A DNA stretch of 64,000 nt, from assembly GCA_950106755.1 (NCBI GenBank), contig OX467088.1, positions 16,724,001 to 16,788,000 of the forward strand, in the 5' to 3' direction. A program made the translations under genes and the position numbers. The notes beneath the pieces are model-generated. The model saw nothing but the letters and a program-made list of their open reading frames with translations, did not search any database and was not told the DNA's origin. Position 1 is the stretch's first letter, and each line of letters begins with the position of its first letter. Of the stretch, positions 10,131 to 23,351 are shown piece by piece. Source of the stretch: Climacium dendroides. Taxonomy: Eukaryota; Streptophyta; Bryopsida; Hypnales; Climaciaceae.

Positions 10131-13108
10131 ATGGGGGAAAACCCAAACCCTAGTACTACTGCTCCCAAGCAGCAGGGCGGGATGGGGAAGCGAGTGTATC
10201 AAGTGTGGAAGGGAAGCAATGTAAGCTTGTTCGGTTCTTTGCTCCATCTGTTTTTTTGGGTGGAGTGTGCGTGAGCTGCTGCGGGAGTCTTGGTTATGTG
10301 TCTATTGTTATGGCTTTTTTGAACTGCTGGAATGATCTGTTGCGTGGATTCTGGAGGTGTGAGAGTTTGTTAATCAGGATCTGCGATTTTGGAAATTATT
10401 GGAAGGGGTGTTATAGGAGTGTGAGGGAGTTCAAAAAGACGCGTTGGAATGTCCGAGGGTTGGTATTCGATTTTGGCATCTGTATGATTTGTGTGGTAGC
10501 TCAATCAATGAGTATGCGGAGGATTCCCGCGTTCTGTGCCTATTATGTCGGAGTAAGGGTTGCAACGGTCGCCTTGAGGGGCATATGGATTTCCGAATTG
10601 GACTATTGCAGGAGAATTACAGGCATTATAGCTATAGTGGAAATCAGACCTGCAGGGAAGGGTTTACATATTTTTCTGGTTCCAAAGACTCCTAGCTACA
10701 TGTGATCATGTTCGCTGTTAGATTTGATTCTTTTGTTACGAAAATGATCTTATAAACACGCCAAAATCGCTTTCTATGCATCACCGTAAAACTCAATCTC
10801 GTAGTCATATCGGGAGAAAAAATGCTGTCGGAGATTCTCTCCGAATTTTAGGGTATGTAGGGTAGGGTAGGGTAGGGGTACTGTTGTAGAATGGTGTGGG
10901 AATGTGCTCCTACACCAAGAAACTGGCATGTGCGATTACTTCTTAGATTCGTTTTTTTAAAGTATTTGAATTCCCTGCGAGTACGCAATGTAATTGTCGA
11001 GAGGGTTTTCTTTGGACGATAACCTCTGTGTCGAATGTGAATGTGTATCATGGGCCTAGAGGACGGTATTCGGAACGTGAATGTGACTCTGCATCATCTT
11101 GTGCACTATCATTCACTCACCCCCCTCCGACGACACTCTCTGTGATTGCACATTCCCTGTTTATCCTGAGAGTCTCTCCTATTGAGTACGCATCTGATTG
11201 GACAAAATCCTACTGTCCCGTTCTGATTACCTGAGGAGGAAGATTATTTGTCCCTCCGAGGGAGTGTCTTTATTGCGGGTTGCGCATATGGAAATCGTCA
11301 TTCTTAAATTCAGCGGGCCGGTATAGACCTGTATTCTCAGCTGCGGTAACTTTGAAGTGATCAGTGACTGACAGTGGAAGTGGTTGATTTGCAGAGGTTC
11401 TTCTTCTGCGGCAGATTGATTTTCGGACCGGATGTGAGATCACTCGCGGTCACAATTTTCTTGATCGTGGCGCCACTCGTGTGTTTCTGTGTTTTTGTTG
11501 GTCGTCACCTCATTCATCATTATGCCCACAATGGGGGAATCGCAATTGTTGCGATTGCTGTCATTTACACTGTTTACGTAAGTCCTCCACTCCTGAAATC
11601 ATCTTTGTATTTCCAGAGTGTCGTAGCAGGGTTTCCTCGAAGCAAGTGAACTGACGCCCATTGGGTGTGCAATTGGATCAGGTTCTGGTATTGCTGCTGT
11701 TGACATCCGGAAGAGATCCTGGAATTATCCCTCGCAATTCTCATCCCCCTGAACCCGAAGATGACTTTGAACAAGGCTCTTCTCCAGCAGAAACCTGGGG
11801 AGGAGGACAAACTCCCCGCTCCCGCCTGCCTCGAACCAAGGATGTGATTGTGAACGGTGTGTCAGTGAAGACGAAGTACTGCGACACTTGCATGCTGTAT
11901 CGTCCTCCCCGTTGTTCTCACTGCTCCATATGCAATAATTGTGTTCAACGGTTCGACCACCATTGTCCTTGGGTTGGGCAGTGCATTGGCCAGGTATGCA
12001 TTTGTGCAGCGCCACTTGTGATGGGATGTTGGTTATGAGTGGACTCCTTTTTGTGTGGGCCATGGGTGTTTTTGTGAGCGCCGTGATTCCCAGATGTTGA
12101 ATTGTTCGTTCTTTTCGTTTGGATTCCTCCGCAGTGTACTACGAGTGTCTGTGTGGAGGTTTTAGGTGCTTTCTGTCTGACTGTTTTGTTTGTATGTTTT
12201 GTGCAGAGGAATTATCGTTTTTTTTTCATGTTCGTGTCGTCGACTTCGCTGTTGTGTATCTATGTCTTTGCGATGTGTGCTTTGTACATCAAGATTTTGA
12301 TGGATGATGGCCATCGTTCCGTGTGGCGCGCCCTTTCTCGATCTCCGGCTTCGATTGTCCTGATGGTGTATACGTTCATCTGCGTGTGGTTCGTTGGTGG
12401 ACTGACCGTGTTCCATTTGTACCTCATTGGTACGAACCAGGTTCGTGTTTTTTTTCTGCGCCTCTTTCAGTTGGCGTACCTTTTCGTTTCGTGTTTTTCG
12501 TGTTTTTGTATGTGTGTTATCCTGTTGTGTTGTTGTGCGAGTCCTGAGCGTGGCGTGTTTCTGTGCAGACCACTTATGAGAACTTCCGTTACCGTTACGA
12601 CAACAAGGTGAATCCTTATAACCAAGGTTGTTGCAGCAACTTCAACGAGATTTTCTGCACCAAGATTCCTCGTTCTAAGAACCAGTTCCGAAGTCGAGTG
12701 CCGGACTCTGGTCCTGGTCAGATGGGTGGTTTCCAGAAGCGTTTGAGTATCGGCGAAATGCAAGGATCCGGTGGTAGTAAAGTCCCTGATTTGGAGCAGG
12801 GTTACAAGGCGACTTGGCCGAACGCGGATGAGACGGTTGGCGAGGGTGGTGAGGTGGAGATGGCTGGTGGTCGCGTGAGCACTGGGAGCGAGCTTGGATA
12901 CGAAATGAAGGACACCTTTGACTCGAATCCCGTGGACCATGGTCGTCAAACCGTTTCTCAATCCGTTTCTCATCCCCGTCGGTCGAACCGCAAGAGTGGT
13001 AGTTGGGAGATCACTCCTGACATTCTTGCGATGTCTTCTGGTGAGGGTGGTCATGGTCCGGGCCAAGGCCGTTTGAATGGTCAGACCACCCCTCCTGGCA
13101 ACCGGTGA
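10131..13108 (+). CDS. DHHC protein S-acyltransferase (palmitoyltransferase), copy 1
   Basis: Five exons read from splice signals, all in phase 0: 10131-10220, 11395-11577, 11682-11993, 12207-12440 and 12569-13108, giving 452 residues. The enzyme attaches fatty acyl chains to cysteines of membrane proteins, acting in an endomembrane or the plasma membrane. Two membrane segments lie at about 45-63 and 76-97. They are followed by the conserved [12 protein letters not shown] block, the cysteine-rich domain (YCDTC, RCSHC, CxxC) with the catalytic DHHC at 183-186, two more membrane segments in exon 4, then TTYE (the TTxE motif) and [16 protein letters not shown] after the last. The C-terminal 130 residues are hydrophilic and probably cytosolic. 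Order and motifs fit the plant PAT family, but I cannot assign an Arabidopsis number. Translation starts at the first ATG (MGENPNPST); a second in-frame ATG is 17 codons later. Copy 2 is 10.2 kb downstream. Confidence 0.92.
10851..10878 (+). repeat. GGGTA repeats, possible G-quadruplex, intron 1 of copy 1
   Basis: Five GGG tracts spaced by TA or TATGTA occur within intron 1. The array is absent from the corresponding intron of copy 2. It is too short and of the wrong unit to be a plant telomere array. Confidence 0.6.
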
Positions 13109-13720
13109 CACGAACGGGCCGGAGCTAATCTACAGCGAAGAGGATGGATTGTTTAGAGTTCGAGTATGGGAATGGGGAAGGTGGTCGATTTGTAGCTTTT
13201 TGAGCTTAAGTTGATCCATTATGATGAATGAAGGCTGGTGGATGGGATGCTCGTGTAGAATAAGTTTAATGGATGGAATGACGAGGCTCATGCGTCGTAT
13301 TCTTCCAGGAGCTTGAATGATTCGCCGGATATGGTTGAGTGCAAGAATGGACGGCGTGCGTGCGGTGGTTAGGTCAAGTGATGGCCATGGCACGCGTGGT
13401 GTTGGGGATTCCGACACAAGGCAGCAAACGATACATTGGTCCTTCGCTCGAACCAGCTATGCCTCCCTGGATTTATGTTGTAAACACAAGGAGAATCCAG
13501 TTGTGTTGTTCGTTTTGTTCCTTAGCCCTGGTTGATCACTTGCTTCGCAGCTCAGGTATTTTATTTAAGGTGGTATCACTCTTAGTGCACCATGTGGCTC
13601 AATGATTGTAATGTTGTGCTTTCTATTTATTGGAAGAACTTATTGCTCTGCAGCTCGTCTTTCCACGCGTCTGTATTTTTAATCTATGATTGAGCACTCC
13701 GATGTCCAATGCTTTACTCG
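13109..13720 (+). other. 3' flank (probable 3' UTR) of DHHC copy 1
   Basis: Matches 23352-23944 downstream of copy 2. The first 370 bp have diverged with indels; 13500-13720 is again almost identical to 23725-23944. The homology stops sharply after 'gctttactcg', which marks the end of the duplicated unit. Confidence 0.6.
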
Positions 13721-13983
13721 AGAATTTGAATACCTTGAATTAGGATTTCTGAATGTGCCAAAGTGCTCCAATTCCAATTCAAGAGTTGTTTTTTTCCACT
13801 TGTGTAGAGCTTACATTATACTTGAATCCATTTTGCAAGTAGTTTTGAGTAATTGCAATAATTGGTGATACTGGGTTGTCATACCTTATTGTCTAATGTC
13901 GTGAATTTAGAATGACTATGGTATAACCACCCATAGTTGACCACTTAAGCAATTCCGTGCATGTTCCGGAGCTTCTGGAGCTC

Positions 13984-14709
13984 TTAACCCCTACATGACG
14001 GACCTATGACTGCTGATTTCAAGCCTCACTGTCATCGCTCAGTTTGTTGCCATTTTGCAACAAGATATGTATGAAAAAAATTTAATTTATTTTTCGAGAA
14101 TGTCTTCTTTGTTGCACCAAAATTTTAGATTTTTTTGTAAATAATTGATTTTTTTGTGAATTTTTGTAGATATAATGAAGAAAAATCATATCAAGTAGAA
14201 AATTATTTCAAAAAATCTGAAAATTTCACCATGTGTGCATATTTATAGTGATGAACAATATGGTGTAAATTCATTTTCCGTGCCATTCTATAATTAGAAT
14301 GTAGTAGACATTGAAAATACATCCAAAATTCAAACTGTAATAAAAAATTGATTATTAGGAATTTTTTCAAAATTCAAATTGGAGTAGAAACTAAAGTGAA
14401 TGAAATTTATTTTGTTAGTTGGTCTTAAATTCAAAAAATATCATTTTTGTAGAGAAATTTTAAAGCAAGGAGCAACAACTTTCTAAAATACACTAAAATA
14501 GCATATTTGTGATTCGTTTTTTTAGTAACTTCTCATTTATGTGAAGACAAACAATAGTATAATTCCAAACTCAACTACATTATCTTCATAACCCAACATG
14601 GAAGGTCAACAAGAAAGAAGTGGATGAAAAATTGCTTCCCAGATCTCTACAGTTCAAGAAACATTCATCCAAAAGCCACAAAATGGCCTTGTTGTCGTTT
14701 TTGGATTAA
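13984..14709 (+). mobile_element. TTAA-bounded repeat, family B, partial
   Basis: Starts TTAACCCCTACATGACGGAC and is related along its first 200 bp to 52097 onward (TTAATCCCTAAATGACGGAC). A 37-bp segment beginning TTAAGCAATTCCGT lies just before it (13947-13983) and again just after it (from 14706), in the same orientation. Confidence 0.5.
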
Positions 14710-14950
14710 GCAATTCCGTACATGTTTTAGAGCTTCTGGAGCAGTATAAATTTTCTGTCATGTAGGAAAATAGAAATCATAAGGATTGCAAATTTGATCA
14801 TTTTATATCCAAAATATAGTCTTTCTATTTTGATCATTCAAGAACTATTTTCTCACTCACTACTTCCTACTTTTTTGCTCATTACATTATGACATAGAAA
14901 CATCCCCCTAGCTTGTATTACAATCATTTTATTGGCGAACACATAACTTT

Positions 14951-15125
14951 ATCACTGTGGCATATTTATAGAAACTCACTTGTTAACATTGGATTCAATG
15001 CATGACCTAACACCATCACTGTGGCATATTTATAGAAATTCAATTGTTAACATCGGGTTCAATGCATAACTTGACCCCATCACTGTGGCATATTTATAAA
15101 AACTCACTTGTTAACATTGGGGTCA
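14951..15125 (+). repeat. Tandem repeat, three units of about 64 bp
   Basis: Units begin 'atcactgtggcatatttata' at 14951, 15014 and 15079, and each includes 'ttgttaacat'. Units differ by a few substitutions. Confidence 0.85.
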
Positions 15126-15189
15126 CCTATACTTTAGTTTAGAGCTTATTCTAGGTGTCTATAGACAACTCATGTTACATTTTGGTGCA

Positions 15190-15340
15190 CATACTTTAGT
15201 CCCAATTTTGAAAAGGAGAAAAATATACATATTCCAAGCTTTAATTGGAAATCTGTTCTAGCCTTGGTTGGAAAATGGAAATAGCTACATCCTACAAGTT
15301 GAGTATGGATGCTTGATTGGGATTGGGTGGTTCTTCCATA
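15190..15340 (+). repeat. Dispersed repeat E, further copy
   Basis: Shares 'agtcccaayyttgaaaagg', 'ttggttggaaa' and 'gctacaYcctacaagttg' with the reverse complement of 5209-5400. Confidence 0.55.
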
Positions 15341-16688
15341 CTTAGGTAGTCAGATAGTATAATGGATTAGCAATTGAATTGTGAAGGCTTGAAGAAGAAG
15401 ATATCATGTCTTATTTAACAGAACAATAACAATACATTTTAATCTTTTAGTTCCTTAAATGTTTTTTTTTCGTTTTTATATATTATTGCTTATATGTTGG
15501 TACAAAAATATTTTTTTTCTCAATTTTATGAGATTAGTTGAAAAAGGTCATCTAGTGAAGATTCATGCAATAATTTGGATGAATGATATATATACTTGGA
15601 CAAAACATTGTTATGAAGTATTACATTCATCATCAAGAATATGGACTTTGGAATACTAAATGGTTAAAGTAATTGGAATTAGCTAAGTTATATGTCTTTG
15701 TCTATTTTGCTTTGAAGTACTATTGATAGGTTGCAACTCTACCAAGTCTCTACATTACAAATGTGGCTTCTTTTTCATTCAATCCTTAAGAGTTTTCTTA
15801 CCACTCTTTTCTAATACTCTACGTAATTTTTTAGGGGGTGGAAGAATGCCCCTCATTCAATTGTAATCCCTGTTACAACTTTTTCCTGCTTCATTTCTAT
15901 CATTTGTACAATTTATCCCTACTTTTGGACATTAGCCTTGCCCTCATTCTTATAGGTTGACATTGAGTCAAAGTAAAAAGATGTAAACTACCTTTGACAA
16001 CCCCATATATATTTTGCATTTGGTTTCCAAATTGTTCAACATATTTTTTTATCACAATATAAAGGTCTTCCATGTGGGGATGCAAAATAACTTTGAAAAA
16101 TACTTGTTCTAAACCAATATAAATTAAAGCATTCTAATAGTATAGTATGACAACTTGAAATGGTGTCAAAAATTTGGAATTAAAATCTTGTAATTTACAT
16201 TAAATTTTGAAACTAAGTATGAACACCTCAAGATTGAAATAATGAACTGAACCTATTATTTTGTTATATTTGTCCCTCCCAAAGAACTACTAAGTATACC
16301 CAAGGGCAAAATTTTCATCTTGAAACAACAATACACAAGAAAATAACATTGGAAATCAAAAAAGACATGCAATTTTGGAATGAAAATTTCATGTGTTAAA
16401 TAATACATAGTTAGCATCTATGCATTTGATCAAATATTACAATGAGAAGAAATGCACTATGTTAACAATCACTTACATATTACACCAATAAACATCTTTA
16501 GGTTCTCTCACCTCAAAACTTAGGATAGTTCCTCCATTTGGATTTCATTGATTATATTATGAAAAATATAATTGAGAAGGATTCTATATTTTGCATCACT
16601 ATGATTAATTAAGAACATTGCATTTGTTCATTGCAATCTAAATAAAATTGGACACAAGAATGCCTCTATTTGATCTTTCAAAACAATC

Positions 16689-17698
16689 TTAAAAAACATG
16701 ATCTAAAGTCCCAAAAGTCCCCTCAAGGGACTTTTGGGACTTGAGGTAGGTACTTGTGATCTCAATTTCTAACAAGAATAGCTTATAGTTGACAAGAATA
16801 GTTGACTTCAGGAACCTAGATGATAGTAATTGTATGTCATTCAAAATGTAATAATGCATCATTGGGTGTATCAATTGTTTCAAGGAACGATTTTTTGAGG
16901 GTTTTTTAAGGATAGGAATACTAATGAACTTTTTGGGAATATGATTTTTATTTCAACTGGTGCTTGGGAGCAAAAGTTATGCCATATAAGCCCAAAATAG
17001 GTGAGGTTGGGCAACAAAAAAAGATCACAAAAACTTAAATCTAAAAAAAAATCTTATTGATTATGTTTTTGTCTATTGGGAAAGATTTAATTCATTCCAT
17101 TTTAATAAGTGATGTGAAAGTTATAAAGCTTCTTGTCTTGCAAGCAAGGATTAGCAAATTTTTGAGAAAATAATGTATTGAATCCATTTATGGACTCAAT
17201 TTTAACAATTTTTCGAAAAAAATTGTACATGGTTTAGTTTGCTTTCTAGAACAATCTTACTATTGGGATTAGTGTATTTCAATTTTATATTAGAGCTATC
17301 AACAATTTGGTTTTTCCTTCTATCTTGTACTTAATTTGACTTAACAATGAAAATTATGGTGGATGGATGAATTTCTTTTCCCAAATTCTCAATTCAATTC
17401 TTCAACATAATTTTTTTTTAAATTTACAATCTATAGTACAAAAAATTTAACTTAAGAGGATTCAAAGCATTATAATCTAATTAAGCTAGGAACAAAAAAC
17501 TTTTTTTCTTTACTTTAAGTATTTATATCTTGTATTCAATAAGGTCAAACTTTTTAAAATTTCTTCCAAAAATTCTCATACTAGTCTAGTAAGATCTTAC
17601 ATTTCGATATGCCAAAAATAATTTTTTTTTTTTAATTTGTTGGCAATTTTGAATGATTTTTGACCAAAAAAATGGCCTTAGAACTTTAGGAGATAAAT
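16689..17698 (+). mobile_element. Degenerate TTAA-type element, family C, with perfect hairpin
   Basis: Close to its left end is a perfect 16-bp stem (16706-16721 with 16727-16742, loop CTCAA). It is followed by 'gtaggtacttgtgatctcaa', which matches 'gcaagttcctatgatctcaa' in the family C copy at 49790. The right end (around 17670, 'atggccttagaactttagg') matches the end of the 49790 copy loosely. Ends are eroded. Confidence 0.5.
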
Positions 17699-20119
17699 AT
17701 TGTTTTGAATGAATGACTATGTTTTAATAATTACATATTTTATAGAGCTTTGGCCATTCATATTTACTTTGAATATACTCACCAAGTCAAGGTCCAATCC
17801 ATTTCAATTTTTTCCTAATTCAAGATTTTTTGGGGTGATTTGTCCAAGCACTATCCATTGTAGTAACATGACATTCACTAAATCTCACATCCAATTGTCT
17901 TCATCCATATTCTTTAATTTCATTTCTATCCAAAGATTTAAAAGGAAGAATCTTATTAATTATCTTTTTAAAATGAATGAATTTTGTTTCTAAAGATCAT
18001 TATATTTCTTTAAAAGGACCATCCATGGTCAATAATCATAGGAGTATTATAAGGAAACCTTATGTGCTTAAGGTATCCAACAACTAGATGTGTCCAAATA
18101 AAAATTTGAATATGGTTCCCATCATTGAATTAATTTTTTTTTAATCATATTCTACCTTGTTGGTTGAAAAGAGATTCTAGATCCTCTTGAAAATCATATT
18201 TTGGACTTTATATAAATAAATAACAAATTTTTGAAGTGTTGAAAATAAATGTACTTTAAATCAAATCCTAGGATTTTGTTAAACATTTTAGGCAAGAAGT
18301 CACAAAGAAGGTATGTGCACCTATTGTTGTGCCTTAGTTGCCGTACACATGTTGTGTGATGAAATTTGTAAATTTCTCATTTGCAATAGAACAACAAATT
18401 AGAGATTTTTTCACATATATCTCAATAAATTTCTTCTTCAATAAAAAAAACATTATAGGTGGTCAAAGCAAAAATATATAGAATTTCATTGTTGTTCCCG
18501 AGGAGAGGATTCTTGTCTTGATTTGGATTCCATTGTGGTTATTTGAACTCCCTACATAATTGCAATAGTAATTCAAGAGCATTCAATTCAAATAGTGGAA
18601 TAATGAATGAACTTTTTGTTTTAACTAGATGGTGGTGCTTTTAAAGTTATGAAACATGACTTTTCAATCCAATTCCAACCCTTTGAACCCCAATTCCACA
18701 CTAAAGTTGTTGTAATGCCAATCCTTCATAGTTTTTACTTCATTAGGGTGATAAAAAGGCGCAATTGGGCCCAAAAATAGGGGTTGCAATTAGATGGGGG
18801 CAATTAAGGGTTAATATAAGGCAAGTACATCCAAAATCAATACACTATGAAAAATGACACTACATGCATCAAATGTACATCACTACTACATAGTGTTGCT
18901 TTTGTGTGCAATGTTGGTCTTGTGTGTGCTCACCTTACTTTACGTGATGTTTCTTTAATGTAGTCTACTCTAAAAGCACATGTGCTCAGAAATGAACATG
19001 ATGTAGAGGTAGATTTTTTTTCTTCAATGTATCAATAGTGTATATTTTAGGAGGTGTTTGCTTCTAGTGTTTTTTTATGTTTGAACTTTAGAAATTTGTA
19101 ATTAATCCTGCAAAGGCCCAAAAAATATGAAATGACTTGGATTAGATATCAATTCCATTTTTTCTTCTACCACAAATTTACTGAAAGTTGTTTTGGAGAG
19201 TTTAGTTTCCCCAAAAATACAATCAACTCTTAAATAGTTGCTTTAAGAGAAAACTACTTTATTAAGCTAAAAACATCTATTTTAGATAGTCCCCCATCAT
19301 GGTTTTTTAGGGTGATCTATTGTGAACAATAGTTGAATAAACTATTCATTGAGAAAGATTCTTTGTTTGTACCTTTTCATCCATTTATCTCTCTTCCCAC
19401 CTTGCTTAGGTTGAAGTAACAAAGCTAATCACAATAGGTGATTCTATGAGACCAGAATGGTTCCAATGAAAAATCTACATTAATATTAGATAAAATATTC
19501 ATTAATTTTTTTTACATCTTTCTCCATCCTTATATTTGCACGCATTGATTTTTCAACAAATTTTCCATATCATACATGATGAAATGCTTAATTATAGAAG
19601 GGCCTGAAAGTCCTTTGTGTCTATGTAGTATATTATGAATATGGTGGTATTTGACCAAAAAAACATTGCTCAAATATTGTTTAGAGTAAAGTAAATTAAT
19701 GATTATGATAGTATGTAAATAAAAATGTATCACAATTCATATGGTAAACCACAATTGAAGAGTTATAAAGCTAAATACAAGTTGTATAGAGGGATCCAAG
19801 GGCCTTTGAAGGGTTAAGTTATGAGGAATAGGTACTTCTAAGGTAGGTATACCCAAACCTGCCACTTTTTGCTACTTGAGCCTATTTTCTATTATTAGAC
19901 TGATCAAGTTTTCATATGTTTTTGTTGGCAAGTGAAAGGAGGTTCCAACACACCTTAGGATGTGGCATTTGGATATTGTATGCAAAAGTTATTAAGGAAC
20001 AAAGTTTGGTTCTGAAAGCGTTTCTTCCACATAAGTACATAACTGATTTTGGAGATGTACATATGGTATAGATGGCGGTTGGCACATTTGGGTGTCCCTA
20101 CCTAATGTTGGACCCTTAC

Positions 20120-20735
20120 TCTCATCATTTGAATCTTTTTCGCACGGGGACCAGCTGGCTCTGAAAATCGTCACCCACACGGACGATGGGAGTCACGAAC
20201 GAGAAACAGACGAACGAACTGAGTGAGACGGTCGTCGGTGATCTGATCGTCCATCTTCCGGTCGTCCATTCGTCCGGTCGTCCAAGTCTGAGAGCGAGCC
20301 GAAGAGCGATGGCGATGGCGATGGCGACCAGACTGTCTGGCCCCCGCTTCCCGGACCGCAACCCTCTTCCTTTCGTTTCCTTGGGTTCGTAAACTTTGGT
20401 CCCCGTGTGCCCCACTTGCACTCACGTTGTCGTCCTCACCTGGCTCTCGCTCCCCTTTCTCTCAATTGCTCTACTTCCTCGTCTCCAATCTTTCTGCGCA
20501 TGGTGCGTTTCATAGGCTGCCTGCCAGCAATGGCTACTCTTACCTTAGACTACAGACTATTATTCAAGCTCTGAATCACCGAGCTTGGGCCAGGGGCTGG
20601 GCAGGGAAGGGGAGGGGAGGGGAGGGGTTGAGGGGGCGCAGTATGGCGGTAGGCGGGTAGGACAGAAGCGGCTCGCCACGACACGCAGTCTACCGACGGA
20701 GTTTTTTGGGTTTCGTGTTTCGTCACCGGGACGCG
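20120..20735 (+). promoter_or_regulatory. Promoter and leader of DHHC gene copy 2
   Basis: Diverged homologue of 9480-10130. It retains the clustered 'cgtccat' words, the 'tgcctgccagcaatgg' block and a G-rich run (20593-20636), but lacks or replaces other stretches. The persistence of the G-rich run while surrounding sequence changed may mean it matters for transcription or translation; that is inference. Confidence 0.5.
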
Positions 20736-23351
20736 ATGGAAAACCCAAACCCTAGTACTACTGCTCCCAAGCAGCAGGGCGGGATGGGAAAGCGAGTGTA
20801 TCAAGTGTGGAAGGGAAGCAATGTAAGTTTGTTCGTTTTTTTGAGTGGAGTGTACGTGAGCTGTCTTGGGCATGCTGTCATTGTTGTGACTCTTTTCACA
20901 GGTGGAATGATCTTTTGTGTGAATTCCAGAGGTGTGAGAGGTTCAAATCAGGATCTGTGATTCTGGAAACTGTTGATAGAGACCATTTGGCAGTTCAAAA
21001 AGACGCGTTGGAATGTGAGATGTTGGGTATTCGATTGTGGCATCTGTATGATTTGTGTGGTAGCTCAATCAATGAAGATTTGCGGAGGATTTGTGCGTTT
21101 TATGCCTATTATGTCAGAGTAAGGGGGCATATGTTTTTCTAATTAAATTACCGGAAAATTACGGTCACTACTGCTACATTGGAAATCGTACTTGAAGGGA
21201 AGGGGTTACACAAGTTTCCAGGTTCCAAAACCCTCTAGCTACATATGGGCAGCGTGGTTATGGCCGTTGTTGGATGTGCTTCTTCTGTTACGGAAATGAT
21301 ATCCTAAATACGTCATACCACAGAACTATATTCCACCCGACATGCCCTAAAGGTTTCGAGAGAATCTCCCACAGCATCTTCTCTACGGGCATGACCGCCA
21401 GGATTGCGTTTACGGTTTCGCATGGCAATGATTTTGGCGTTGTGGAAATGTGCTCCTGCCTCAAGAAACTGCTATAATTCTGCTTACTAGTTTGATTCGG
21501 GGTTTCAGAATATGCGGATCCAGTACGACATCTCAGCAATGTCATTCAAGGGAGGATCTTCATCGGACAGCCCTGTGTCCTGAGCTGCGGTAACTTTGAA
21601 GTGATCAGTGACTGACAGTGGAAGTGGTTGATTTGCAGAGGTTCTTCTTCTGCGGCAGATTGATTTTCGGACCGGATGTGAGATCACTCGCGGTCACAAT
21701 TTTCTTGATCGTGGCGCCACTCGTGTGTTTCTGTGTTTTTGTTGGTCGTCACCTCATTCATCATTATGCCCACAATGGGGGAATCGCAATTGTTGCGATT
21801 GCTGTCATTTACACTGTTTACGTAAGTCCTCCACTCCTGAAATCATCTTTGTATTTCCAGAGTGTCGTAGCAGGGTTTCCTCGAAGCAAGTGAACTGACG
21901 CCCATTGGGTGTGCAATTGGATCAGGTTCTGGTATTGCTGCTGTTGACATCCGGAAGAGATCCTGGAATTATCCCTCGCAATTCTCATCCCCCTGAACCC
22001 GAAGATGACTTTGAACAAGGCTCTTCTCCAGCAGAAACCTGGGGAGGAGGACAAACTCCCCGCTCCCGCCTGCCTCGAACCAAGGATGTGATTGTGAACG
22101 GTGTGTCAGTGAAGACGAAGTACTGCGACACTTGCATGCTGTATCGTCCTCCCCGTTGTTCTCACTGCTCCATATGCAATAATTGTGTTCAACGGTTCGA
22201 CCACCATTGTCCTTGGGTTGGGCAGTGCATTGGCCAGGTATGCATTTGTGCAGCGCCACTTGTGATGGGATGTTGGTTATGAGTGGACTCCTTTTTGTGT
22301 GGGCCATGGGTGTTTTTGTGAGCGCCGTGATTCCCAGATGTTGAATTGTTCGTTCTTTTCGTTTGGATTCCTCCGCAGTGTACTACGAGTGTCTGTGTGG
22401 AGGTTTTAGGTGCTTTCTGTCTGACTGTTTTGTTTGTATGTTTTGTGCAGAGGAATTATCGTTTTTTTTTCATGTTCGTGTCGTCGACTTCGCTGTTGTG
22501 TATCTATGTCTTTGCGATGTGTGCTTTGTACATCAAGATTTTGATGGATGATGGCCATCGTTCCGTGTGGCGCGCCCTTTCTCGATCTCCGGCTTCGATT
22601 GTCCTGATGGTGTATACGTTCATCTGCGTGTGGTTCGTTGGTGGACTGACCGTGTTCCATTTGTACCTCATTGGTACGAACCAGGTTCGTGTTTTTTTCT
22701 GCGCCTCTTTCAGTTGGCGTACCTTTTCGTTTCGTGTTTTTCGTGTTTTTGTATGTGTGTTATCCTGTTGTGTTGTTGTGCGAGTCCTGAGCGTGGCGTG
22801 TTTCTGTGCAGACCACTTATGAGAACTTCCGTTACCGTTACGACAACAAGGTGAATCCTTATAATCAAGGTTGTTGCAGCAACTTCAACGAGATTTTCTG
22901 CACCAAGATTCCTCGTTCTAAGAACCAGTTCCGAAGTCGAGTGCCGGACTCTGGTCCTGGTCAGATGGGTGGTTTCCAGAAGCGTTTGAGTATCGGCGAA
23001 ATGCAAGGATCCGGTGGTAGTAAAGTCCCTGATTTGGAGCAAGGTTACAAGGCGACTTGGCCGAACGCGGATGAGACGGTTGGCGAGGGTGGTGAGGTGG
23101 AGATGGCTGGTGGTCGCGTGAGCACTGGGAGCGAGCTTGGATACGAAATGAAGGACACCTTTGACTCGAATCCCGTGGACCACGGTCGTCAAACCGTTTC
23201 TCAATCCGTTTCTCATCCCCGTCGTTCGAGCCGCAAGAGTGGCAGTTGGGAGATCACTCCTGACATTCTTGCGATGTCTTCTGGTGAGGGTGGTCATGGT
23301 CCGGGCCAAGGCCGTTTGAATGGTCAGACCACCCCTCCTGGCAACCGGTGA
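20736..23351 (+). CDS. DHHC protein S-acyltransferase, copy 2
   Basis: Five exons: 20736-20822, 21639-21821, 21926-22237, 22451-22684 and 22812-23351, giving 451 residues. The predicted protein differs from copy 1 only by one missing glycine at the N-terminus (MENP for MGENP) and one Asn-to-Ser change in the C-terminal tail (RSSRKSG for RSNRKSG). All catalytic and membrane features are intact, with DHHC at 182-185. Introns 2 to 4 match copy 1 apart from a single T in the run at the start of intron 4. Intron 1 and the leader differ widely. Both copies therefore look functional and enzymatically redundant; any difference should lie in expression. Confidence 0.92.

Larger units (their letters stand above)
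13721..20119. other. AT-rich spacer between the tandem DHHC genes
   Basis: No protein-coding gene seen. It holds TTAA-bounded repeat material (13984-14709; about 16689-17698), a three-unit tandem repeat (14951-15125) and a copy of repeat E (about 15190-15340). The remainder is low-complexity A/T-rich DNA. Confidence 0.6.

Noticed and set aside
9572..10153. 193-codon plus-strand frame upstream of DHHC copy 1
   Set aside because: Proline/serine/arginine-rich frame in a GC-rich leader; the equivalent frame is not preserved in copy 2.
10851..10878. Telomere-like GGGTA repeats
   Set aside because: The plant telomere unit is TTTAGGG; here only four or five GGGTA units occur inside an intron.
12467..13111. 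Long minus-strand open frame (214 codons) opposite exon 5 of DHHC copy 1, also at 22710-23354
   Set aside because: It is the antisense of a real exon with strong DHHC-family features. Its composition (threonine/arginine-rich) is what reverse reading of the exon gives.
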